This document shows, piece by piece, positions 10,001 through 19,178 of a stretch of DNA of 64,000 nt. Location: NCBI GenBank assembly GCA_950295325.1, contig OX485804.1:54548429-54612428 (forward strand). Reading direction: 5' to 3'. Made by a program: the position numbers and the translations under genes. Within the stretch, counting starts at the first letter, position 1. The number at the start of each line of letters is the position of its first letter. Under the pieces are notes generated by a model. That model was not told where the DNA came from and did no database searches. It saw nothing but the letters and a program-made list of their open reading frames with translations. The stretch comes from Polytrichum commune (Eukaryota; Streptophyta; Polytrichopsida; Polytrichales; Polytrichaceae).

Positions 10001-12952
10001 GTCCATCCCGAAGGTCAAAGGGTTGTTATAGATTCGGGCTCGGGAAGTCTAGGTCCTAATTTTTACAATTATGGGGATAATGGGGATTATGCCCAATGGC
10101 TAAGGGAGTACCCCGAGTCCGAGGTTGATGTAATGGTTACATTTCACCAAGTAGGCTTAGGGAGTGAATTTCCTAGTGTTAGTTTAGGAGAGGGCTCATT
10201 GTTGGAGCCATGTGAGGTGCTCACCGAGGAAGAGTGGGTTAGCGGTGGGTTAACACCTTGGGTAGATGACGTGGAAGAGGGTGAGGTTAGTTTAATTCAT
10301 GTAGATGGGACTCAAGAGGAGGATGTGATTATTGAGTCATCGAAATTGGAGGAGCCTTTACATTTCAAGACCACGTCTACGGGGATAGTTGTAGGTCAAG
10401 ATGTGAAAGATTACCCCAATGTGCCTTCCGATTGGTATCGGAACAAAGAGGAACAAGCACATGTGTCGGAAGCGGATTGGCGGTACGTGGATGTGAAATT
10501 AAAGAATGGAAAAACCCGACAAATGAAGATGGGCTCCAAATTGGGGGAGAAAGAGGTTAGGGAGTATAGCAATTTGGTGGATGAGTTTAGTGATACTTTT
10601 GCATGGTCCTACGATGAGCTTAAGGGAATTCCTAGGGAAATGGTAGAGCACCGGATTCCTTTAATTCCGGGGGCGAGGCCAATTAGACAAAAGGAGAGGA
10701 GGATGAATCCTCAATTGCAATTGTTGGTGAAAGCGGAATTGGAAAGGTTATTGAAGGCCGGGTTTATCAAGCCGGTGGAAATCACGGATTGGGTTTCTCC
10801 TATGGTCTTAGTAAAGAAAAAAAATGGGAAATTAAGGGTTTGTGTCGACTATAGGAAATTGAATTCGTGCACACAAAAGGATCACTTCCCCTTACCTTTT
10901 ATCACCTTGTTGCTTGAGGAGGTTGGAGGTCATTCGCGATATACCTTTATGGATGGGTATGCGGGTTATAATCAAATTTCCATAGCCCTCCAAGATATCC
11001 ATAAAACGGCTTTTACTACACCTTGGGGTACTTTTGTGTGGGTAGTGATGCCATTTGGGTTATGTAATGCCCCGGCTACTTTCCAACGATTAGTAATGTA
11101 TATCTTCACCGACTTGTTGTTCAAATCCATGACCGTCTTTGTGGACGATTTTAGCACACAAAGTAATGTGGATGATCACCTACATTGTGTTAGGGAGGCA
11201 TTGGTTAGGTGTAGGAAGATGAGGTTAGCATTGAACCCGGATAAGACATTTTTGGGAGTGAATAAGGGAGTGTTGTTGGGTTATGTTGTTAGTGAGAAAG
11301 GTAGAGAACCCAATCCGGATAAGATTGCGGCCATAAGCGACTTGGCAACTCCAACCAATTCCAAGGGGATCTCTAAGTTGTTAGGACATGTGGGATGGTA
11401 CCGGGAACTTATTCCTAATTTTTCAAAGATAGCGGTGCCCATTACCCATTTGCTCAAAAAGGATGTCAAATTCGAGTGGACGGATGCTTGTCAAAAAGCC
11501 TTTGAGGAATTGCGGGATAGGTTGAGCACCTATCCGGTGTTGATACCACCCAATTGGGGTAAACCTTTTCACGTCTATTGTGATGCTAGTAATGTGGCAA
11601 TAGGGAGTGCGCTTTGTCAAGCAACGGGAGAAAAAGAGAAGGATCAACCTATAGCTTATGCGAGTAAGCAATTGACCCCCGCCGAAAGAAACTACTCTAC
11701 AACGGAGAGGGAGTGCCTAGCCATGGTGTTTTCCGTTAAAAAGTTTAGGCATTACCTCATGTGCAACCCGGTTGTATTTTTTGTTGACCACATGGCTATC
11801 AAGTATCTAATTAACAAGGCGGAGTTAAGTGGTAGGTTAGCTAGGTGGGTTTTGTTATTAGAAGAATTCGACTACACGGTGGAATATAAACCGGGTCGTA
11901 TGCATTTACAAGCGGACCACTTGTCTAGGTTGTCGGAGGAGATAGGAAAAAATCCGGTAAATGATATGTTAGTAGATGATAGCCTCTTTGTGGTCACTTC
12001 TACACCGGAGTGGTATGCGGGCATAGTGGAATTTCTAACAACCCACAAGTTGCCCAAAGAGTGGACAAAAGAAGAGAGAAGGAAGGTGAGGGTAAATAGT
12101 AGGCAATTTGTTGTAGTGGGCCATAGGTTGTTTAGAAGGGGGTCCGATGGTATTTTACGACGATGCGTGTCAAAAACGGAGGTTGAAGCGATTTTAATCG
12201 CTTGCCACGATAGCGCTTGCGGCGGTCACTTCTCGGGTCAACTCACCGGGCAAAAAATACTTAGAGCGGGCTACTTTTGGCCTACACTATTTAAGGACGC
12301 CCATGACTATGTAAGGAAATGCGACGCTTGCCAACGGTATGCCCGAGACGACCTTAGAATGGAGATGCCTTTACATGTATCATTACCCTTAATTCCTTTC
12401 GAAAAATGGGGCATCGACTATGTGGGTGAGGTCCATCCCCAATCTTCAAAAGGAATGAAATATATTGTGGTGGCAACCGAGTACCTCACCAAGTGGGCGG
12501 AAGCCAAAGCGGTGAAGACCGACACGGCGGAACACGCGGCAACATTTATGTACGAAAACATAATTTCGCGGTTCGGGGTGCCGAAGATCCTAGTAAGCGA
12601 TAGGGGTACTCACTTTTTGAATGACTTGATTCGAGAGATGACAGAGAAATTTAAAATTGATCACCGGAAGACTACTCCCTACCACCCACAAACCAATGGA
12701 CAAACGGAAAGGGTTAACGGAATTTTGGTGAGTATACTACGCAAGACGGTTATAGACTCGAAGCGGGATTGGGATACGAAACTAACGGCGGCACTTTGGG
12801 CATACCGTACAACCTATAAGGTAACTACGCGTGCTACACCATTTTCCTTAGTCTATGGTCTTGAAGCGACACTACCAATCGAATATGAAGTCGAGTCACT
12901 TAGGGTGGCCGTGAGTACGAGACTTACCGAAAGTCAATCCTTACGAAATTGA
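7019..12952 (+). CDS. gag-pol: TA1 gag-pol polyprotein, 1,977 aa before a premature stop
   Basis: The ATG at 7019 opens a single frame with all core domains. A Pro-rich stretch (PPIPPIPPI, about 110-125) is followed by gag (about 140-310). Two CCHC-like zinc knuckles follow (CVQCGQPGHTRQFC near 432 and CSNCGGSHPSDTC near 517). The protease carries LVDGGSS near 849 and ILLGRPWL. RT carries KKKNGKLRVCVDYRKLN and the catalytic VFVDDF near 1375. RNase H carries YCDASNVAIG near 1518. The integrase has the HHCC finger (CDACQR end, about 1730-1775) and DDE residues in WGIDYVG, LVSDRGTHF and GQTERVN. The TGA at 12950-12952 interrupts the frame, which continues in register. All catalytic residues that I can name are present. 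The protein would form virus-like particles and carry out reverse transcription and integration. Confidence 0.95.
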   Translation: MQGRTRSQKPSLIVGLEKSTRKRRSSKISDRLEQDNVRIESCLNVEPRTRSILDTLELGAQLEEEITPSKLSGETSSENYTLREEFPVEVDRGLLNSSPVTMAEERGMDPPPIPPIPPIPPIPPIDPLVRPRGLPIVVPQNLAAMDMPSHLPKFYGTKDEDPSRHMERYIERLASFLITDPGYWLVWFPTTLEGEAYEWYRDHAEGHFRGWEQLQREFLNEFRPEVGQSTALRALSSLKQGREEEISAYIRRFDLVCTRFVGTMLNDDTLKQFFIQGFFKSGTIRGVLERNPLTLADAKRAARDIENLDKDHERLWRREDELIPQFIPIRPRVVAVEPAKYENQIPYAIVDTGPRPLAVREPAPLLALPAPRTDPHLEEVERRLGASQLEFQEAMIKQMQSLTDQMSLMIRSQQPGPPPPFESGRHSSGLWCVQCGQPGHTRQFCRSGQNRDQRGNGNPPQQNQRGQAPPHYGNGSNRGPQPRGQGGQNLEKKEFHPFCGRWHAQGQCWSEGQEFNCSNCGGSHPSDTCRQPDKIINVPYPVANPQQQARDNMRGARPQGVPANELRPPNLYYDHSNARQTFHPPAGLQTTTGYIPIQNRQGVPPNGSNGRQAPPTDPGPSNSQDVRFMDGVLEATCDDMLPLPTRIGEEQSQWPPHTNAITYELVKGKGVVEEAPALAVTTRARRGDAPLEVGIGEQGNYSSDEEINLSELDRVARRATKDVERENIILQDRERTNAVHDLDNSDVGEWEGPGVPVDEFDVVGNSKVERSTGYDLWADLSTLKADITFGQLLEISPTARKTLKEGMPVHKRMRKVKAKIAARIQSQGGRDVKAIEIEVVIVDKVVPNVLVDGGSSLNILPEDTMKKLGLGLTGPSPLVINMANQSSTTPLGMIKDCRMTTGGEEYLVTFHVIKMHSNKDTFPILLGRPWLRMANAMVNWGGPKPSITYGPEGNRVIVSIGSLEGWMKKEMYLPLEKEIDDLNENEIGKALVGVVHPEGQRVVIDSGSGSLGPNFYNYGDNGDYAQWLREYPESEVDVMVTFHQVGLGSEFPSVSLGEGSLLEPCEVLTEEEWVSGGLTPWVDDVEEGEVSLIHVDGTQEEDVIIESSKLEEPLHFKTTSTGIVVGQDVKDYPNVPSDWYRNKEEQAHVSEADWRYVDVKLKNGKTRQMKMGSKLGEKEVREYSNLVDEFSDTFAWSYDELKGIPREMVEHRIPLIPGARPIRQKERRMNPQLQLLVKAELERLLKAGFIKPVEITDWVSPMVLVKKKNGKLRVCVDYRKLNSCTQKDHFPLPFITLLLEEVGGHSRYTFMDGYAGYNQISIALQDIHKTAFTTPWGTFVWVVMPFGLCNAPATFQRLVMYIFTDLLFKSMTVFVDDFSTQSNVDDHLHCVREALVRCRKMRLALNPDKTFLGVNKGVLLGYVVSEKGREPNPDKIAAISDLATPTNSKGISKLLGHVGWYRELIPNFSKIAVPITHLLKKDVKFEWTDACQKAFEELRDRLSTYPVLIPPNWGKPFHVYCDASNVAIGSALCQATGEKEKDQPIAYASKQLTPAERNYSTTERECLAMVFSVKKFRHYLMCNPVVFFVDHMAIKYLINKAELSGRLARWVLLLEEFDYTVEYKPGRMHLQADHLSRLSEEIGKNPVNDMLVDDSLFVVTSTPEWYAGIVEFLTTHKLPKEWTKEERRKVRVNSRQFVVVGHRLFRRGSDGILRRCVSKTEVEAILIACHDSACGGHFSGQLTGQKILRAGYFWPTLFKDAHDYVRKCDACQRYARDDLRMEMPLHVSLPLIPFEKWGIDYVGEVHPQSSKGMKYIVVATEYLTKWAEAKAVKTDTAEHAATFMYENIISRFGVPKILVSDRGTHFLNDLIREMTEKFKIDHRKTTPYHPQTNGQTERVNGILVSILRKTVIDSKRDWDTKLTAALWAYRTTYKVTTRATPFSLVYGLEATLPIEYEVESLRVAVSTRLTESQSLRN

Positions 12953-13258
12953 CTAACCGATTTGGAAGCACTTGACGAAGGGAGGAGAATGGCGGCTCAA
13001 CATATTGAGGCAATCCAAAGAAGGAGAAAGATTACTTTCGACAAACGACATAAGAGAAGGGCCCTAACACCGGGAATGATGGTCATGATTCAAGACGCAC
13101 GAAAGCTTGAATTTCCGGCGAAATTCAATGCGGTATGGTTAGGACCTTACCTTGTCTATGAGGTCTTTCCTAATAATTCAATTCAATTGGAAACGTTGAA
13201 TGGTGAGCTCTTTCCTACCCGTACATCGGGAAGTAGATGTAAGGAGTACCGAGCTTGA
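12953..13258 (+). pseudogene. TA1 gag-pol tail (integrase C-terminus) after the in-frame TGA
   Basis: The frame is the same as gag-pol and runs to a stop at 13256-13258. It contains FDKRHKRR and the GPY/F-type motif WLGPYLVYEVF, which closes Ty3/gypsy integrases. No chromodomain follows. The break is one nonsense codon with no frameshift. An Arg CGA turned TGA by cytosine deamination is a simple explanation, but this is an inference. Loss of this tail probably makes this copy dependent on helpers. Confidence 0.85.
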
Positions 13259-13319
13259 CTAGGCAACTTACCCTTGGAGCAAGAGATGTTTGGATTCATC
13301 CCCTGATGGTCGCCAATTA
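13259..13319 (+). other. TA1 3' spacer without an obvious polypurine tract
   Basis: These 61 bp separate the pol stop from the 3' LTR. The bases next to the LTR are TGGTCGCCAATTA and not a purine run. The end of the spacer is close to the inverted complement of the bases after the 5' LTR (TAATTGGTGCG). Confidence 0.7.
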
Positions 13320-15328
13320 TGTGAGCCCAAAAGGGTGCCCACATTTAGTCTTAGACCCTTGAAACGTTAGTTGATGCACTTTGAAGTAGCATGTTACTTC
13401 ACAAAAATATAAAAAGAGTGAAATGTTAGTCTTAGAAGTACCATGTTGTAAGAGGCTAGGATGTGAGTTGTTATTGTGTTTTTACCTTCGGAAGGATTTG
13501 AGTGAATGAGGATAGGTAAGGAGAACTTGGATTGAGTAGTTAGTGAGTAGGCTAGTACAAATGGATGGAGACAACCAAAGTGACTCAAGAGGCAAGTGCA
13601 TTCGAATTGGGATGAATGGAGGATCACATGGAGCGCACAAGTGGACCACCTCATCATGGCCACTTAATGGGGAAGGCCCAAGGAAGAATGCAAGGTGGAG
13701 GATAAGCAAATTCTCAAAGCACCAATCAAATCACGAGTTAAGCATCGTAGTTTGAATTAAGTGGTGAGCGACGATTTGGGAAAGTAAGGGGAGAAAGTTA
13801 TGGCGGCGGAAAGCGAAGGAGGCTAAGTTTGGGTTGAAGCATCCCAAGTTTGGTAAAGTGTGGTAGGTAGAAAGCCAAGGCTAGTTAAATGTTCGAATTA
13901 GGATCCTTGTTGATCATTTGAGGGAGGAAGGCTTAAAAGATAGGATTGGCGCCTACTAAGTAGGAGGAAATCTCAAGGGCTTATCGTGAGCCTTGAGGGT
14001 GCTCACCCCCTCAAGCTTACTATATAATCCCTCATTCTTCCCTCACTCATCCTCTCTTTCCTTTGTGCTCCAAGGCACCCCACGAGTTATAAGTGTGGGT
14101 GTGGGAAGCCATATTGGAGCACATGTGTGTGCTTAGTTTTTAGTTTGAGAGCCAAGGCTTGTTAGCCTTGAAGAGGGCTTGACCTCTTGGTAGAATTAGT
14201 GTTGACGTGAAGGATTTTAAAGTTAATTCATGATTCCAATTTGTGGTACTTAAAGTTCATGTTTTGAATACACGTGGTTGCAAGTTCCATGTTTAAGAGT
14301 TGAGCACTTGATGTTGTGATGAGTGCAAAAATATACTTGTGTGCATTAGTTAGTCTTAGTGAAGTTAGGAAATTCTCTCTCCCCCTCTCCTCTCTAGGAT
14401 TTTAGGATTTTAGGATTAGAGAATAATTGTGTGATTAGAAAGGGGTTGTTAGTAGAATTAGGGAAATTAGGTAGGAAGATTAGTTAAGGGCTTGAATAAT
14501 TAGTGAGGTAGTTGGGGATTACAACTACAAAGTTGTGGATTCATGAAGGAGCTGGGTTTATGAAGGAGCTGGGTTTATGAAGGAGCTAGGTTTATGTAAT
14601 TAGAAAGTAAAGAGATGGGTTCATGAAGGAGCTTAGTAGATAGCCTACCTAATTAGCTCATAGACAAGTAGTTAGTTACATTATGCTAGTTAGTGTTATG
14701 GTGGCTTTTACAAGTAAATGTATTTGAGATTGACTATAGAGAATAGTGTTTTTTTTAACACTTGCATCCTCTCTTTAAAAATAAACCACGTGCACAAATT
14801 AATGGAGAATGTGGAGCACTCTCGCGATGGCAAGACAAAGGAAGCAAAGACCAAAGGTGCGAGGGAGAGATTGACATAAGTCACATAAGTATTTCTTAAT
14901 ACTTAAAGGCTTATGTACGGTATGGAGACACCAAGTGAGACCTCTTATAGTAGCGATACGGAATACACAAGTGATAGTTCAAGTGGTAGTATAGAGTCAA
15001 CGGCACGGACTCCATTTAGGAGAGGGATATCCTTAAGGGCTTGTGTAGCTAAAGCGGCCGGATGGACGTTAGAAGCAAACAAAGACAAAATAGCACCCGA
15101 GCATAAGGAGGTTAAAATAACATAGTTAACTTGTGCATTCTCCACATACGTATTGAAATTGTACATTGAGTTGTTAAAAGTGAAATTCCAGTTAAATCCA
15201 AGACCACTTGAAGGGTGAACCTTGCACTATGGACTCATCCAAGTCCAAATCCAATACCGCGGAGGAATGTGAGCCCAAACCCACTACTCGGACTACGGAC
15301 GCTTAAGGGTGGGGGGTTTGGCCTCACA
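13320..15328 (+). repeat. TA1 3' LTR
   Basis: It is 2,009 bp, the same as the 5' LTR apart from one base noticed (13749). It repeats the TATA box (14021-14028), the 17-bp array and the 70-aa frame (14913-15125). CCAAG follows at 15329-15333. Confidence 0.95.
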
Positions 15329-15505
15329 CCAAGTGATCCTAGTGTGGGTGAGGGCCCCGGGCGTTGGGAACGCCTCCCACCCACGGAGACTAGGAGGCAT
15401 GAGGGTAAGGCCATGAGCTATGCGTAGCTCATGGCGTGGTGATTCTAGAATGCTCAAGATCACCTCAAGCGGAGGTGTGAGCTAGGAGTTATGGCCATTT
15501 GAGTG

Positions 15506-15529
15506 GGGCGCTGTCCCGGGACAGCGCCC
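15506..15529. repeat. Perfect 24-bp palindrome of the CV LTR
   Basis: GGGCGCTGTCCC is followed directly by its own complement. The same palindrome lies in every CV LTR: 18443-18466, 21496-21519, 27580-27603, 28916-28939, 44523-44546, 50614-50637, 54806-54829 and 60619-60642. The window ends at its centre in CV7 (63989-64000). Confidence 0.95.
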
Positions 15530-16241
15530 TGGTACAGCAGTGCCTGGGAGTGATTCCCGGGACTGCCAAGGTTCAAACAGGCATAACTTGGTCAATACTT
15601 GCCTGAATAGGGCAAGTGAGGAGTCCATCGGCATCTACGTGAAGCGTAGATGAAGATGGAGTGGTCGCTTGTTAGAATCAGACATCATACAAGGAAGTTA
15701 TGATGGTCTGAAGCTGCTGGGGGCTTCTAGGCCCAGCGGCTAAGGGAAAGTGTCCACTTGGCCCCAACTCTTGGTGGAGAGACAAGAGGTTGGTTGACGG
15801 TGGGGTAGGGGCCCCGCGTAGAGTCCTAGAGGCTTATATGGGTGAGGTGGTGTGGCCTCACCCACCCGAGGCCGAACGGCACGGCCTCCATGGGCTTTGG
15901 CCCATTGTGAGGCCATAGTTGCCTAGTATGGTTCGGGTTGTTGTAGTGTTGCTCCGGCAATGCGATGATCAACATAGGATTGGACTTCCATGGATGGAAG
16001 TCCACATCCAGGAAATGGGTTACCGATTAAGGGGTGAGTCCCGAAAGCAAAGTAGGAGGGTTGGTTCCCTCCTATGAACTATTTGGTCCGGGGTAAGAGG
16101 AGCTAACCATTAGCATGGCGGAATGCGAATGGTTAGCGCTCGTAACCTTTGCTAGAATTGAAAATTGGCAAGATTGTCAAGGGGGCTAGCAAGGGTTGCG
16201 ACAACATCCCACCAATGTGGTTTGGAGGAGGCCCATCTTTC

Positions 16242-17709
16242 CTAGCCTCCCCATACATTCCTTGGAGTTGCTCCAATTGAACCACGACCATTATGTTTTC
16301 TATTTTTCATTTGGTCCATTAAGACCAAATTCAACTTGGGTCCTCCTACCATAGGAATCCTTGTCAATTTGATCTTCAATTCTTTGCCATTATGACACAT
16401 CATAATGCACCGCAAGCTCACCGGCTTGCACCTCACATCTATCATGTGAGTTTCAAAGTAGGCGGCCTTCACAATGACATGCATTTCATCTATTTCACAT
16501 GGTGTGAAATTTTGACAAAAATCCAATGTCCCACATTGAAAGGTTACATGCATCGCGGCCTCCTTTGTCTCATGCGGTTCGCCCTTTCCAAACCGCACCT
16601 TGGTGGGCTTGCGTTCTCTATCAATCGGCAAGCCCCAACTCCCTTGTGAGTTTTGGGCTCAAGAAGGAATGGTAGCCTTTTTGTCAACACATGAGACATT
16701 TCTCCCATTCATTGAGCCTCAAGGTACAAAAGATTTGGCCTTGGCTTAAGGCTACTAGCCTTGGCCACAATGCCATCGTCTTACATTCGGTCCTCGGCAA
16801 CTTGGCTTGGCTTGGTCCGCAAAGCCAACTTTAAACATTTCGTCCGCGGGACAAATTGGTTTGGTGCCACAAAACCAATTTCTAATAGTTTGTCCGCAAA
16901 ACAAACATGTTTTGCCTTGGTAGCACAAAGCCACCTTCCCACACTCCGTCCGCGGCACGAACATGAATTGCCTTGGTAGGACAAACCCACCTCCCAACAT
17001 TCCGTCCGCGGCACAAGTATGATTTGCTTTGGAAGCATAAAGCCACCTTTCAACATTCCGTCCGCGGCACCAACATGTTTTGCCTAAGTAAAATGGACCA
17101 AACAATTTGCACTCATTTCTTTGGGACCTACTTTGGCTAAAGCCACTTGTGGTGATGCGCCGCCAAACTTCTCTTTGGGACCATCGGCTTCAATGCTCTT
17201 GCAAACTTGATGGTCCCCACCATGTCCTCAAGAAGCCTTGGGGACTTAAACAAGGCATCCACCACCCGCTTTTAAAACCCCACCTAAAAGGATGCATTTC
17301 TTAGAAAGCTCGTCCGTTTTAGGTGTATCCCTCATTTGTGCGTTTGAATAGCGCACATAGGCCTTAAGAGGCCCCGGGTGCCTCATTAGCACTAAATTCA
17401 TTCCAACATCAATACCTTCCAAGCATTTCGAATTGGAATTTCAATCCAACATTAATGCCCTCCAAGGTTTTGGGTGCATTCGGTATTCTAGGCCCCAAAT
17501 GCTTTTTTGAGGTGTGCGGGAGCCCTTTCAAAGGACTCCACCAATTTCCTTACCAAATCCACCATCATGCCCACCATTGTCATTAGAACCAATGGTATGG
17601 TCAAATTCCCTTTACACATGATCTTTGTTCCAATTTGAGCCTCACAACCTTTTGGAAACCCCGGGCTAACCAATATAACCCTCACGTTTGATAGCCATGT
17701 CTCCCTCAA
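16242..17709 (-). pseudogene. CV2 gag and protease-like region, degenerate
   Basis: Reading from 17709 down: METWLS-like start region with RVILVSPGFPKGCEAQIG, then a Cys-rich stretch made of 56-bp tandem repeats (about 16790-17080). A protease-like segment follows (16631-16242) with HVTFQCGTLDFCQNF and EIDEMHVIVKAAYFETH, where a retropepsin C-terminal part is expected. No D-S/T-G active site is readable. Frames are broken between the parts. Confidence 0.6.
16790..17080 (-). repeat. 56-bp tandem repeats in the CV gag region
   Basis: Units are marked by CCGTCCGCGGCAC at about 16946, 17002 and 17058, with decayed units to the left. The same array is at about 25930-26240 (CV3) and 48950-49240 (CV5). 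It is reduced in CV6 near 59285. Units would encode Cys-containing peptides such as CCATKAKH-like segments. Confidence 0.8.
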
Positions 17710-17735
17710 AGTGCTAGCTCAAATATTGGAACCCT

Positions 17736-17747
17736 GCTCTGATACCA
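17736..17747 (-). promoter_or_regulatory. CV2 primer-binding site, initiator tRNA-Met
   Basis: Minus strand TGGTATCAGAGC lies two bases after the 5' LTR. This is the standard plant primer-binding site complementary to the 3' end of initiator tRNA-Met. The same site is at 26891-26902 (CV3), 49903-49914 (CV5) and 59932-59943 (CV6). Confidence 0.95.
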
Positions 17748-17749
17748 AG

Positions 17750-18740
17750 TGTCGCAACCCTTGCTAGCCCCCCTTGACAATCTTGCCAATTTTCATTTCT
17801 ACCAAAGGTTACGAGCGCTAACCATTCGCATTCCGCCATGCTAATGGATAGCTCCTCTTACCCCGGACCAATAGTTCATAGGAGGGAACCAACCCTCCTA
17901 CTTTGCTTTCGGGACTCACCCCTTAATCGCTAACCAACCCCTTTAATCGGTAACCAATCCTTAGATGTGGACTTCCATCCATGGAAGTCCAATCTTATGT
18001 TGATCATCGCGTTGCCGGAGCAACACTACAACAACCCGAACCATACTAGGCAACTATGGCCTCACATTAGGCCAATGCCAATGGAGGCCGTGCCGTTCGG
18101 CCTCGGGTGGGTGAGGCCACACCACCTCACCCATATAAGCCTCTAGGACTCTACGCGGGGCCCCTACCCCACCGTCAACCAACCTCTTGTCTCCCTACCA
18201 AGAGTTGGGGCCAAGTGGACAATTTCCTTTAGCTGCTGGGCCTAGAACCCCCCAGCAGCTTCAGACCATCATAACTTCCTTGTATGATGTCTGATCATAA
18301 CAACCAACCACTCCATCCTCATCTACGCTTCATGTAGATGCCGATGGACTCCTCACTTGCTCCATTCGAGCAAGTCTTGGGGAAGTTATGCCTGTTTGAA
18401 CCTTGGCAGTCCCGGGAATCCCTCCCAGGCACTGCTGTACCAGGGCGCTGTCCCGGGACAGCGCCCCACTCAAATGGCCATAACTCCTAGCTCACACCTC
18501 CGATTGAGGTGTTCTTGAGCATTCTAGAATCACCACGCCATGAGCTACGCATAGCTCATGCCTAACCCTTCTGCCTCCTAGTCTCCGTGGGTGGGAGGCG
18601 TTCCCAACGCCCGGGGCCCTCACCCACACTAGGATCACTTGGGCCCTCTCACCAACGGCGCCACAAGTCCCGGGTGTCACTCCGGGGTCCCCCTTGTGCC
18701 CATGGTGTTTTGGGCACTCCTCATGGAGAGGTGCGCGACA
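17750..18740 (-). repeat. CV2 5' LTR
   Basis: It is 991 bp, bounded by TGTCGCAACCC at 17750 and GCGCGACA at 18740 on the plus strand. It is somewhat longer than the 972-974-bp forms because of a duplicated short motif (AATCGCTAACC / AATCGGTAACC) near 17925-17955. Confidence 0.92.
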
Positions 18741-19172
18741 GTCGGGGTGTTCAGGAATAGGGATTCGAGACATATCCAGCGGGGGAGCAGAGTTGGTGAA
18801 GAGCCGAGTCGGTGTGATGCGATCCTTTGGTGGGAGTTGAAAACCTGCGTTCTCAAGTGCGAAGATCTCCGAGCGGGTGAGGTGGGTACCAATCTTGACA
18901 GGCCAGATTGGGGGAATGGGAGGTTTCTCTTGACCATCAGAGAACGGCATGACCCATTTCCGACGAGGGCCCTTTACGCAACGCTCTATGTCGTCGGGGC
19001 AGAAGACGAAGTCCGTGCACTTCATCGATTGGAGTTTGTAATGATGCCACATACCGGTGTAGGTAGGCGCAGGGACGCTCTTATTATTGGTGACGATTCT
19101 TGCAAAACACTTCTTCTTCGTGCCTGCATGATTAGCCCAACAAGACTTCCCTAATGTATAGGGTATGCGGGC
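18741..19172 (-). pseudogene. M1 MULE-like gene, C-terminal exon remnant
   Basis: The minus-strand reading gives SCWANHAGTKKKCFARI followed by GMWHHYKLQSMKCTDFVFCP and a tail ending PIPEHPD at the CV2 LTR. The Cys/His-rich start resembles the small zinc-binding segments that follow MULE-type transposase cores, but I cannot assign it firmly. The frame differs from the preceding exon, and I could not find a fully convincing splice junction between them. The rest of the gene lies on the far side of CV2, outside the window. Confidence 0.55.
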
Positions 19173-19178
19173 AATATG

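Larger units (their letters stand above)
4120..15328 (+). mobile_element. TA1: young, nearly intact Tat/Athila-type Ty3/gypsy retrotransposon
   Basis: The element is 11,209 bp: two 2,009-bp LTRs, an 890-bp leader, one gag-pol frame and a short 3' spacer, flanked by CCAAG duplications. The order protease-RT-RNase H-integrase makes it Ty3/gypsy. There is no chromodomain, and the RT stretch QKDHFPLPFI is typical of the Tat/Athila side and not of chromoviruses. Only one difference between the LTRs was noticed by eye (G at 4549, A at 13749). Insertion is therefore very recent and is the youngest event of the nest at the left end. Confidence 0.93.
1..16203 (+). mobile_element. CV1: chromovirus-type Ty3/gypsy element, 5' part outside the window
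   Basis: The element runs from protease/RNase H remnants through integrase and a chromodomain to a 3' LTR that starts at 4017 and ends at 16203. That LTR is split by TA1 (4120-15328). Without TA1 the LTR is about 973 bp, the same size as the other CV LTRs. Sequence after 16203 is chromovirus internal sequence of the opposite strand, so CV1 landed inside CV2. The expected partner of the target duplication lies to the left of the window. Coding parts carry stops and frameshifts, so the copy is dead. Confidence 0.9.
4017..16203 (+). repeat. CV1 3' LTR, split by TA1
   Basis: The LTR starts TGTCGCGCACC and ends GGGTTGCGACA. The left part is 4017-4119 and the right part is 15334-16203. It aligns throughout to the minus-strand CV LTRs at 17750-18740, 26905-27878 and others. 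The uninterrupted copies read across the TA1 insertion point with a single CCAAG. Confidence 0.92.
16204..18740 (-). mobile_element. CV2: chromovirus, 5' half only (rest beyond CV1, outside window)
   Basis: On the minus strand it reads 5' LTR (18740 to 17750), PBS, gag region and protease-like region. It is then cut at 16204 by the CV1 insertion. The right flank (from 18741) is the M1 MULE-like gene, so CV2 inserted into M1. Confidence 0.88.

Noticed and set aside
1-16203. An envelope gene that would make CV or TA1 retrovirus-like
   Set aside because: There is no open frame with a signal peptide or membrane anchor between pol and the 3' LTR in any copy; the spacer of TA1 is only 61 bp.
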